Positions 13,956 to 22,246 of a stretch of 45,519 nt of DNA are shown in pieces (the first letter of the stretch is position 1; every line of letters starts with the position of its first letter). The DNA lies in NCBI RefSeq assembly GCF_003464595.1, contig NZ_QRZF01000030.1:1-45519 (forward strand). The letters run 5' to 3'. The DNA is from Bacteroides intestinalis. GTDB taxonomy: Bacteria > Bacteroidota > Bacteroidia > Bacteroidales > Bacteroidaceae. The notes beneath the pieces were generated by a model. The model was not told the origin of the DNA. It searched no databases and saw only the letters and a list, made by a program, of their open reading frames with translations. The translations under genes and the position numbers were made by a program.

Positions 13956-16900
13956 ATGGTTGTCATGCTTGGTGCAAAATTTTGCAATGGAATCGTTACA
14001 AAACTACGATTGTTATTTATTGTTTGTTTGTTACCTGTAGTGTTTACAGTGGCACAAACAGATAGAGAGAAGAACCGAGATTATATCTTAGTTATCAATA
14101 CATATACGGAGGGCTCCGCCTGGAGCAATTATTGGCTTTCACAAGCCACCGATTACGTGAGAGAATCTTCTAATCTCTCTATTTATGCCGAACATATGAA
14201 TATGCTGGATGTGAAAGACAGTGTTGCTTTGGAAAAACTCAGTAAGGGGATATTTGCGAAATATAGTGCCCATCCTCCACGTATATTGCTGCTGTTGGGA
14301 AACTCACCATTAATGATGCTCGATGATTTCAGAGCCAACTGGGGGGATATTCCCATTGTACTTTGTGCTGAGAGAGATTATACAGGACCCAAAGAGGCTT
14401 ACCTTAAAAAGCAAGTCATTCCGGTTGCCGATCGTATTTCGATTGCAAGTCTGGCTCAGGCTAATAATATGACCTTTCTGTATGCCGATTTGTTTGTTCC
14501 GAAAAATGTGAAAATGATGTTCAGGATGATACCGGGAATGAAAAAGTTTATATTCATTGGTGATCAGCGGTATGTTAATCAGGAGAATGATGCTGAAATA
14601 CAGGAAGTACTGGCGAAGAACTATCCGCAAGTAGAATATCAGTTTTTCTCACCTAAGGATATGTCTGTAAACCAGTTGCTTGACTCGCTGAACTCTATCG
14701 ATCCGAAAACAACAGGGGTACTTTTCGGTTCCTGGTTCTTTAAGCCTACAATGGAAGAAGGGAACACGTCCTTAGTGACAAACTCTTATCGGATTATTGC
14801 TACGACTTCCGCTCCTTTGTTTGCCCTGAAAATGGATGCAATGGATGATGAAGCCGGTATGTTGGGAGGATATAGTTATGATGGCGATCACTTTAAGGAG
14901 GTACTGACACAAACATTGAAAGCAATAATTAATGGTAAACAAGCGCGTGATATTCCTTTTTATTTGCCTTCGGACGGGGAGCCTGTGTTTAATTACAAGG
15001 TGATGCTTCAAAAGGATATGCCTTTGTCGCTATGTCCTGCTGATACTCTGTTTATAAACAAACCGCCTACTTTTTGGGAGCAATATAAATATGTAGTCTG
15101 GATACTTATCTTTATCTTTATTACCGCTTTCTTTCTGTACCGCATGTATATGTTCGATCGGTATAAGAGGTTGCAGCAGAAAGAGATAGAAACGATGGCT
15201 AAGTATAAGAACCTGATTGGCTGTATGCCCATCATTTACATGCAGGAAGAGGTGGTGAGGAATGAAGCCGGGGCGGTTGTCGACCTGATCTACCGGAATG
15301 TAAATACTACATTCGAGAAGTATTTCCTTCCTAAAGAAAAAGTTATTGACAGAAAAGCGAGTGAGGTTTTCCCGGAGTCGTTGTTTGAATTCTTGCCTTT
15401 CATACAGGTAGCGTTGAGTGAAAATAAAACCATTACGTTTCCGTATTATTCCAAGAGGATAGACACCTTTTATGATGTAGTGTTGAGTAGAACCAATGCT
15501 GATGACGTGATAGACGTGTTCTGCCTTGACAGCACCGAACTGCACAAGGCACAGCAGAAACTGAGCTCTACTAATAATAAACTTGCGATGGCGCTGGATG
15601 TAGCCAGTATTGTGCCATGGAAGTGGGACCTGACTAATAAAACCATCCTTTGCGATATCAATCGCCCGATTGAGCTAAGTATGGAAGGAGGGGATGTGAC
15701 TGAGGAACAACTGGCTGTGCCTGACGATCAATACTTTCAGAAAATATTTAAAGAAGATCGTGAAAGGGTGAGACAGGCTTATCAGGACTTATTGGAAGGG
15801 CGTTCGGAGAAAGTGAAAGAAGAATACAGGGTAGTGAGTATTGAGAACCATATACATAAGATAGAATGGGTGGAAGCACAGGCAGCCGTTGAAAAACGTG
15901 ATGAAAACGGAAAGCCGTTGGCGTTGGTAGGGTCGTCGCTTATCATTACCAATCGCAAGAAGATGGAGCTGGAACTGATTACGGCAAAAGACCGGGCTGA
16001 AGAGTCGAACCGGCTAAAATCAGCTTTCCTGGCCAATATGAGCCATGAAATACGTACGCCGTTGAATGCCATCGTCGGGTTTTCGGGTATCCTGGCATCT
16101 ACGGAAGAAGAACAAGAAAAACAGGAATATGTAAATATCATTGAGAATAACAATACTTTATTGTTGCAATTAATCAGTGATATCCTGGATTTGTCGAAGA
16201 TAGAAGCAGGAGCGCTCGAATTTACGTACTCCAACATTGAATTGAACCATCTGCTGAAGGATTTGAGGGATACATTGCAATTAAGGATAAAAACGGATGC
16301 TGTGCAGTTGGAATTCGTTTCGCCAATGGAGGTATGCCATGTCCGTACAGAGAAAAACCGAATTTCGCAGCTATTTATTAATTTGGTGACCAATGCTATC
16401 AAGTTTACAATGGAAGGGAGTATTCGCTTTGGCTATGAGCTTCATGGAAAAGAACTCTATTGCTACGTTTCAGATACAGGAATCGGTATTCCAAAGGACA
16501 AGCAGGAAAATATCTTCGGACGTTTCGTGAAGCTGAATAGCTTCGCCCAAGGAACGGGGTTGGGATTGTCTATTTGCCATACACTGGTTGAACATATGGG
16601 CGGGCATATAGGAGTGGAATCGGAAGAAGGGCATGGCTCAACTTTCTGGTTTACGCTTCCGTATGAAGAGGCTATGACAGTGGAAGAAACTCCGGAACCT
16701 CAGTATCAGCCTATTGTTGTAGAAAAAGATAAGTTGACCATATTGATTGCAGAAGATAATGATAGCAACTACAAGCTGTTTATGTCAGTTCTGAAAAATG
16801 ACTATAAACTGATTCATGCCTGGGATGGACGGGAGGCGGTAGAGATGTTTAAAACATACGAGCCGCAAATGATCTTGATGGACATTAATATGCCGGTAAT

Positions 16901-17102
16901 GGACGGCTATGAGGCCACAAAGGAGATACGGAAATATTCGGCAAGGGTTCCGATTATTGCTATCACAGCTTTTGCCTATGCTTCGGATGAACAACGGGTA
17001 ATGGAAAGCGGCTTTGATGGCTATATGCCAAAACCTATCAATGCACGGCTGCTGAAGACGCAGATAGGAAGCATTATGAAAAAAAGAATCTTATTATTGT
17101 AG
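13956..17102 (+). CDS. Hybrid sensor histidine kinase/response regulator with substrate-binding-like sensor domain
   Basis: 1048 residues. An N-terminal signal/anchor (about 14-34) precedes a periplasmic substrate-binding-like domain to about 375, a membrane segment (380-400), two PAS-like regions (about 415-670), HisKA with H697 (M-S-H-E-I-R-T-P-L-N), HATPase (N-L-V-T-N-A-I-K-F, D-T-G-I-G-I-P, G-T-G-L-G-L-S-I) and a C-terminal receiver with phosphoacceptor D976 (L-M-D-I-N-M-P-V-M-D-G) and the K-P motif. There is no DNA-binding domain, so it is not a classical Bacteroides one-protein hybrid regulator; an output protein must lie elsewhere. It shares the P-x-F/W-E-Q-Y-K-Y motif before the membrane segment with the kinase at 1553. 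It is monocistronic between a promoter and a terminator. The ligand is unknown. Confidence 0.87.
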   Translation: MVVMLGAKFCNGIVTKLRLLFIVCLLPVVFTVAQTDREKNRDYILVINTYTEGSAWSNYWLSQATDYVRESSNLSIYAEHMNMLDVKDSVALEKLSKGIFAKYSAHPPRILLLLGNSPLMMLDDFRANWGDIPIVLCAERDYTGPKEAYLKKQVIPVADRISIASLAQANNMTFLYADLFVPKNVKMMFRMIPGMKKFIFIGDQRYVNQENDAEIQEVLAKNYPQVEYQFFSPKDMSVNQLLDSLNSIDPKTTGVLFGSWFFKPTMEEGNTSLVTNSYRIIATTSAPLFALKMDAMDDEAGMLGGYSYDGDHFKEVLTQTLKAIINGKQARDIPFYLPSDGEPVFNYKVMLQKDMPLSLCPADTLFINKPPTFWEQYKYVVWILIFIFITAFFLYRMYMFDRYKRLQQKEIETMAKYKNLIGCMPIIYMQEEVVRNEAGAVVDLIYRNVNTTFEKYFLPKEKVIDRKASEVFPESLFEFLPFIQVALSENKTITFPYYSKRIDTFYDVVLSRTNADDVIDVFCLDSTELHKAQQKLSSTNNKLAMALDVASIVPWKWDLTNKTILCDINRPIELSMEGGDVTEEQLAVPDDQYFQKIFKEDRERVRQAYQDLLEGRSEKVKEEYRVVSIENHIHKIEWVEAQAAVEKRDENGKPLALVGSSLIITNRKKMELELITAKDRAEESNRLKSAFLANMSHEIRTPLNAIVGFSGILASTEEEQEKQEYVNIIENNNTLLLQLISDILDLSKIEAGALEFTYSNIELNHLLKDLRDTLQLRIKTDAVQLEFVSPMEVCHVRTEKNRISQLFINLVTNAIKFTMEGSIRFGYELHGKELYCYVSDTGIGIPKDKQENIFGRFVKLNSFAQGTGLGLSICHTLVEHMGGHIGVESEEGHGSTFWFTLPYEEAMTVEETPEPQYQPIVVEKDKLTILIAEDNDSNYKLFMSVLKNDYKLIHAWDGREAVEMFKTYEPQMILMDINMPVMDGYEATKEIRKYSARVPIIAITAFAYASDEQRVMESGFDGYMPKPINARLLKTQIGSIMKKRILLL

Positions 17103-17126
17103 AAGTTCTTTTCCTCTTCACCTAAC

Positions 17127-17162
17127 AAGCGTGCTGTTTAACGTATACAGCCGCTTTTTTTG
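17127..17162 (+). terminator. Terminator after the hybrid kinase
   Basis: AAGCGTGCTGT (17127-17137) pairs with ACAGCCGCTT (17147-17156) with one bulged or mispaired position, followed by a run of T. Confidence 0.8.
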
Positions 17163-17197
17163 TGTGTTATTATTTCCTTTCTCCGGGAAATACTTCC

Positions 17198-17205
17198 TAT
17201 CTTTG
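17198..17205 (+). promoter_or_regulatory. -7 element of the AspT/YidE-type transporter gene
   Basis: TATCTTTG matches TAnnTTTG; no clear -33 TTTG. It is about 30 bases before the TTG start codon. Confidence 0.65.
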
Positions 17206-17234
17206 CGGACTGAAATCAATAAAACGTAAAAACA

Positions 17235-18899
17235 TTGGATTGGTTATACAGTTTATTCATTGAACACTCCGCCCTGCAGGCGGTTGTGGTACTCTCGCTG
17301 ATCTCTGCTATTGGTTTGGGACTGGGAAAGATACATATCTGCGGTATATCGTTGGGAGTGACGTTCGTATTCTTTGCAGGTATCCTTGCCGGGCATTTCG
17401 GATTGTCCATAGACCCGCAGATGCTGAACTATGCGGAAAGCTTCGGTCTGGTGATATTCGTATATGCACTGGGACTGCAGGTCGGTCCGGGCTTCTTCAG
17501 TTCGTTCCGCACAGGCGGTGTACAATTGAATATGCTGGCAGTAGGCGTGGTGTTGATCGGTACGCTGATGACACTGCTGGGAAGTTATGGGTTGGGAGTC
17601 TCTCTGCCGGATATGGTAGGTATCCTTTGCGGAGCAACAACGAACACACCGGCTCTGGGTGCTGCACAGCAAACGCTGAAACAGATGGGAATCGAAGCGA
17701 ATACTCCGGCTCTGGGGTGTGCGGTGGCATATCCGATAGGAGTAGTGGGAGTTATTCTCGGTATTCTGATGATACGTAAGGCGCTGGTACGTAAGGCTGA
17801 TTTAGAAGTCAAGGAGAAAGACGATGTGAATAAACCCTATATTGTTGCATTCCAGGTGCACAATCCGGCAATCTTTAATATGAGTGTGAAGGATATAGCT
17901 CAGTTGAGTTATCCTAAGTTTGTGATCTCCCGTTTGTGGCGGGATGGGAATGTCAGCATCCCCACTTCTGAAAAAGTGATTAAAGAAGGCGACCGCTTGC
18001 TTGTTATCACTTCAGAAAGAAATGTTCCTGCCTTGACTGTATTGTTCGGTGAGCAAGAAAACACGGACTGGAACAAGGAAGATATTGACTGGAATGCCAT
18101 TGATAGCCAGTTGATCTCCCAGCGTATCGTGGTGACACGTCCGGAACTGAATGGAAAGAAACTCGGTTCACTCCATTTACGTAATCATTATGGTATCAAT
18201 ATCAGTCGCGTCTATCGTAGCGGGGTGCTGCTGCTGGCTACGGCGGAACTTACCTTGCAATTGGGCGACCGGTTGACGGTAGTGGGTGAGGCCGCTGCTA
18301 TACAGAATGTAGAAAAGGTGTTGGGAAATGCAGTGAAGAGCTTGAAGGAACCTAATCTGGTGGCTGTATTCGTGGGTATTGTCCTTGGTCTTGCCTTAGG
18401 AGCGATACCTATTGCCATACCCGGTGTCAGCACTCCTGTAAAGCTGGGTCTGGCGGGTGGACCGATAATCGTAGGTATTCTTATCGGTACTTTCGGACCA
18501 CGCATGCATATGGTGACTTATACAACCCGTAGCGCAAACCTGATGCTACGTGCCTTGGGCTTGTCACTCTATCTGGCCTGTCTGGGACTGGATGCGGGAG
18601 CTCATTTCTTTGATACGGTATTCCGTCCGGAAGGGTTGTTGTGGATAGCTATCGGCTGTGCACTAACCGTGGTTCCTGTGTTGATAATGGGAGTCATTGC
18701 TTTCCGTTGGATGAAGGTCGATTTCGGTTCGGTAGCCGGAATGCTGTGCGGAAGTATGGCGAATCCAATGGCTTTGAATTATGTTAATGATACCATTCCC
18801 GGTGATAATCCTTCAGTTTCTTATGCTACGGTTTATCCCTTGTGCATGTTCCTGCGTGTGATTATCGCCCAAGTGCTGCTGATGTTCTTCTTAAGTTGA
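17235..18899 (+). CDS. AspT/YidE/YbjL-type putative transporter with central RCK_C domains
   Basis: 554 residues from a TTG start (17235), chosen because it is the first codon after the promoter and gives the usual family N-terminus M-D-W-L-Y-S-L-F. Two homologous membrane halves of five to six segments each (about 10-180 and 370-554, with G-A-T-T-N-T-P-A-L-G in the first and G-S-M-A-N-P-M-A-L-N in the second) flank two cytosolic TrkA-C/RCK_C-like domains (about 195-280 and 285-365). The second membrane half begins with V-A-V-F-V-G-I-V-L-G. AspT itself exchanges aspartate for alanine; the substrate of YidE-type proteins is not settled. The RCK_C domains suggest control by a bound nucleotide or ion. 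Fructose bisphosphatase follows after 118 bases. Confidence 0.85.
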   Translation: MDWLYSLFIEHSALQAVVVLSLISAIGLGLGKIHICGISLGVTFVFFAGILAGHFGLSIDPQMLNYAESFGLVIFVYALGLQVGPGFFSSFRTGGVQLNMLAVGVVLIGTLMTLLGSYGLGVSLPDMVGILCGATTNTPALGAAQQTLKQMGIEANTPALGCAVAYPIGVVGVILGILMIRKALVRKADLEVKEKDDVNKPYIVAFQVHNPAIFNMSVKDIAQLSYPKFVISRLWRDGNVSIPTSEKVIKEGDRLLVITSERNVPALTVLFGEQENTDWNKEDIDWNAIDSQLISQRIVVTRPELNGKKLGSLHLRNHYGINISRVYRSGVLLLATAELTLQLGDRLTVVGEAAAIQNVEKVLGNAVKSLKEPNLVAVFVGIVLGLALGAIPIAIPGVSTPVKLGLAGGPIIVGILIGTFGPRMHMVTYTTRSANLMLRALGLSLYLACLGLDAGAHFFDTVFRPEGLLWIAIGCALTVVPVLIMGVIAFRWMKVDFGSVAGMLCGSMANPMALNYVNDTIPGDNPSVSYATVYPLCMFLRVIIAQVLLMFFLS

Positions 18900-18905
18900 G
18901 AGTGG

Positions 18906-18966
18906 AGAGTTGAGGATTGGGAACGTAGAGTTGAGGATTGGAAACATAGAGTTGAGGTTTGAAATG
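18906..18966 (+). repeat. Three 21-bp tandem repeats
   Basis: Units starting AGAGTTGAGG at 18906, 18927 and 18948; the first two differ at two positions and the third is degenerate and incomplete. It starts just after the transporter stop codon. No CRISPR-like spacers are present. Confidence 0.75.
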
Positions 18967-19017
18967 AAGACACAAGCCCATATATAATTTGTAATTTGTA
19001 AATTCTAATTAGATATC

Positions 19018-21000
19018 ATGAGTAATATTACCCCTGAAAGCATCATGAGCGACTTGCGTTATTTGCAGTTGCTGTCACGCAGTTTTCCGACGATTGCGGA
19101 TGCCAGTACAGAAATTATTAACCTGGAAGCTATTCTGAACCTCCCGAAAGGGACAGAGCATTTCCTGACCGATATTCATGGTGAATATGAAGCTTTTCAA
19201 CATGTGTTGAAGAATGCTTCGGGAGCGGTGAAGCGGAAAGTGAATGAAATCTTCGGGCATACTTTGCGTGAGAGTGAAAAGAAAGAAATATGTACTCTGA
19301 TTTATTATCCCGAAGAAAAGTTGCAGTTGATCAAAGAGCAGGAAGCCGATCTGGATGACTGGTATCTGATTACACTGAATCAATTGGTGAAGGTATGCCA
19401 GAATGTTTCTTCTAAATATACACGCTCTAAAGTGCGTAAGGCACTTCCGGCTGAATTCTCGTACATTATTCAGGAATTGCTGCATGAATCGAGCGTAGAG
19501 CCAAACAAACATGCCTATATTAATGTAATTATCAGCACTATCATTTCCACCAAGCGTTCGGATGATTTCATCATTGCAATGTGTAATCTCATTCAGAGGT
19601 TAACGATTGACTCTCTGCATATTGTAGGTGATATTTACGACCGTGGTCCGGGAGCACACATCATTATGGATACGCTTTGTGATTATCACAATTTTGATAT
19701 TCAATGGGGAAATCATGATATTCTGTGGATGGGAGCAGCTTCCGGTAATGATGCCTGTATTGCCAATGTGATCCGTATGTCGATGCGTTATGCCAACCTG
19801 GCTACACTGGAGGACGGATATGGCATTAACCTGTTGCCACTTGCCACGTTTGCCATGGATACGTATGCGGATGATCCCTGTACAATCTTCGCTCCGAAGA
19901 TGAACTTTGTGGACAGCAACTACAATGAGAAGACTTTACGGCTGATTACGCAGATGCATAAGGCGATTACGGTGATACAGTTCAAGCTGGAAGCAGAGAT
20001 TATAGACCGTCGTCCGGAGTTCGGTATGCAGAACCGGAAGTTACTGGATAAGGTTGATTTTGAGAGAGGTGTCTTTGTATATGAAGGAAAAGAATATCCA
20101 TTGCGCGATACAAACTTCCCGACCATAGATCCGGCTGATCCATACCGTCTGTCTGATGAGGAACGGGAGTTGATAGATAAAATCCATGCTTCGTTCATGA
20201 ATAGTGAGAAGTTGAAGAAACATATGCGTTGCTTGTTTACATATGGAGGAATGTATCTGGTTTGTAACAGTAATTTGCTGTACCATGCTTCCATGCCTTT
20301 GAATGAGGATGGTAGTTTCAAACATGTCCGTATTGGAAAGAAGGAGTATTGGGGCAGGAAACTATTGTGCAAGACAGACCAGTTGATCCGTACGGCTTAC
20401 TTCGATGAAGACGGTACGGAGGAGAAGAGTTTTGCACTGGATTATGTGTGGTATATGTGGTGTGGTCCGGATGCTCCATCGTTTGACAAAGATAAGATGG
20501 CGACTTTTGAACGCTATTTCATTGGAGAAAAAGAATTAGCTAAAGAGACGAAAGGATATTACTATACTCTACGTAATCGTGCTGATATTTGTGAACGCAT
20601 CCTTGCAGAGTTCGAAGTCACGGGACCTCATTCACACATCATTAATGGTCATGTACCTGTGAAGATCATCAAGGGTGAAAAACCGATAAAAGCAGATGGT
20701 AAGTTGTTGGTGATTGATGGCGGGTTCTCCAAGGCATATCAACCGGAAACAGGCATTGCCGGATATACGTTGGTATATCATTCACATGGCTTGCAGTTGG
20801 TACAACATGAACCGTTCCAAAGCCGTCAGAAGGCTATAGAAGAAGGTCAGGACATCAAGTCTAATATCTTTGTCGTAGAGTTCAATTCACAACGTATGAT
20901 GGTGAAAGATACGGATCAAGGAAAAATACTGGTGACACAGATACAAGACTTGAAGAAGTTGCTGGTGGCGTATAGGACGGGACTTATAAAGGAAAAGTGA
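19018..21000 (+). CDS. fbp: Fructose-1,6-bisphosphatase, class III
   Basis: 660 residues, the length of the Bacteroidetes/Firmicutes class III enzyme. It hydrolyses fructose 1,6-bisphosphate to fructose 6-phosphate in gluconeogenesis and is unrelated to E. coli Fbp or GlpX. The metallophosphoesterase core is split by inserts: L-T-D-I-H-G-E-Y (about residue 48), G-D-I-Y-D-R-G-P-G (about 206), W-G-N-H-D-I-L-W-M (about 236), and N-G-H-V-P-V (about 543). It follows the AspT/YidE-type transporter gene with an AT-rich gap and no clear promoter of its own. Its stop codon lies only two bases from that of the convergent repeat-protein gene. Confidence 0.94.
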   Translation: MSNITPESIMSDLRYLQLLSRSFPTIADASTEIINLEAILNLPKGTEHFLTDIHGEYEAFQHVLKNASGAVKRKVNEIFGHTLRESEKKEICTLIYYPEEKLQLIKEQEADLDDWYLITLNQLVKVCQNVSSKYTRSKVRKALPAEFSYIIQELLHESSVEPNKHAYINVIISTIISTKRSDDFIIAMCNLIQRLTIDSLHIVGDIYDRGPGAHIIMDTLCDYHNFDIQWGNHDILWMGAASGNDACIANVIRMSMRYANLATLEDGYGINLLPLATFAMDTYADDPCTIFAPKMNFVDSNYNEKTLRLITQMHKAITVIQFKLEAEIIDRRPEFGMQNRKLLDKVDFERGVFVYEGKEYPLRDTNFPTIDPADPYRLSDEERELIDKIHASFMNSEKLKKHMRCLFTYGGMYLVCNSNLLYHASMPLNEDGSFKHVRIGKKEYWGRKLLCKTDQLIRTAYFDEDGTEEKSFALDYVWYMWCGPDAPSFDKDKMATFERYFIGEKELAKETKGYYYTLRNRADICERILAEFEVTGPHSHIINGHVPVKIIKGEKPIKADGKLLVIDGGFSKAYQPETGIAGYTLVYHSHGLQLVQHEPFQSRQKAIEEGQDIKSNIFVVEFNSQRMMVKDTDQGKILVTQIQDLKKLLVAYRTGLIKEK

Positions 21001-21002
21001 TT

Positions 21003-22241
21003 TTAGTATTTAAACAACACCACTCCTCCTTCCACAATCACTCCTTTATCGTAAGTGACCCCTTTGTTATAGTAGCGGCTGCCACCGTAACCACCTGTGA
21101 CGAATACGCCTAAACGGTCGTTTAAACGATATTCCAGGTTGACACGTGCCTGGAGAGCGTAAAGGCGTGCAGGGAAGCCATAGTCTTTGTTCTTGAAGTT
21201 TTCGATGTGCTGGAAGCCCAAGTCACCGCTGATAAATAATTGCTTGTATAGGGGGAGCTCAAGACCTGCGCGATAGAAGAGAGAGGCCGAAAACTTATCG
21301 CTGAAATCCAGATAATGCGTACCACCGCCTAAGATGGTATAGAACAGATTGTTCTTGAAACGAGCACCTACATTCAGTTTTGTAGCATTGCCTCCGAAAA
21401 GCATTAACTGCACTTTAGTATCCGGATTGGCATTGACCAGACCTAACTGGAAACCGTCGAAACTATTCTTATAATAGTTGACTAATCCAATCTGTACACC
21501 TTTTCCTTTTCCGGCAAAATTGAAAGGGGCAACTTGTGCTCCTGTGAAGTGTTCACCTACCACATTACCCAGACCGGATATCTGTAAACCTTGCATGTTT
21601 TCTCCTGTGATGTTGCCCAAACCGCTGATTTGTACGCCTCGCAGATTTTCGCCTACAATGTTCAGCAAGCCGGAAGCAGTGATACCAATGAAATCTTCGC
21701 CTGAAATGTTGGCTAATCCTGCAATATGTGCTCCCGAAGAATTCTCTCCGGCAATGTTCAGCAAGCCACCAATGAGAACACCACTGGCATTGTCTCCTAC
21801 AATATTGGTAAGTCCAGAGAATATAACACCTTGTGCATGATTTCCTGTGATACCGACTAAACCGGACAAGGATACACCACAGAGATTATCTCCGTTCACA
21901 TTACTGATACCTGCTATCTGAACACCGCGCATGCTGCCTCCTACCAGGTTGGCAAGACCTGTAACCTGTACACCGTTCATGTCACGGTATACCACACTGC
22001 CCAGTAGGTTGATACCTACGCCGTTCAGACGGTTCATAGAAGAGAATAGACCGAGGTTGAAACAAGTACTTCCTACAGTATCAGTCTGTTGTGTGGACAT
22101 ATTCTTCCACAGGGAGAGATTGATGCCGACAGGTTCTCTGTTTTTCTTGGTTGTTTCAGTCGATTTGTTGTCTGTAGTCTGTGCAGAAAGTGTTCCTGCA
22201 ACCATCAGTAATGCAATAATAGATGGAAATAATCTTCTCAT
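21003..22241 (-). CDS. Surface protein with ten 16-residue repeats and C-terminal beta-barrel-like region
   Basis: 412 residues with a signal peptide (1-20, ending L-S-A-Q). From about residue 72 to 230 there are about ten nearly perfect 16-residue units of the form G-V-x-I-S-G-L-x-N-I-x-G-E-N-x-x, then three shorter units (G-V-Q-I-G-L-V-N). The periodic G and alternate hydrophobics suggest a beta-solenoid or a repeated barrel-hairpin sheet. The C-terminal ~150 residues have alternating strands ending in V-V-L-F-K-Y, like an outer-membrane barrel. It resembles proteins annotated as LA_2272-type surface-repeat proteins (from memory); function unknown. It starts five bases after the sulfatase stop on the same strand, so the two are one operon. 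Confidence 0.75.
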   Translation of the reverse strand: MRRLFPSIIALLMVAGTLSAQTTDNKSTETTKKNREPVGINLSLWKNMSTQQTDTVGSTCFNLGLFSSMNRLNGVGINLLGSVVYRDMNGVQVTGLANLVGGSMRGVQIAGISNVNGDNLCGVSLSGLVGITGNHAQGVIFSGLTNIVGDNASGVLIGGLLNIAGENSSGAHIAGLANISGEDFIGITASGLLNIVGENLRGVQISGLGNITGENMQGLQISGLGNVVGEHFTGAQVAPFNFAGKGKGVQIGLVNYYKNSFDGFQLGLVNANPDTKVQLMLFGGNATKLNVGARFKNNLFYTILGGGTHYLDFSDKFSASLFYRAGLELPLYKQLFISGDLGFQHIENFKNKDYGFPARLYALQARVNLEYRLNDRLGVFVTGGYGGSRYYNKGVTYDKGVIVEGGVVLFKY

Positions 22242-22246
22242 TGATT

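Noticed and set aside
18906..18966. CRISPR-like repeat
   Set aside because: The units are directly adjacent with no spacers, only three copies, and no cas genes are present.
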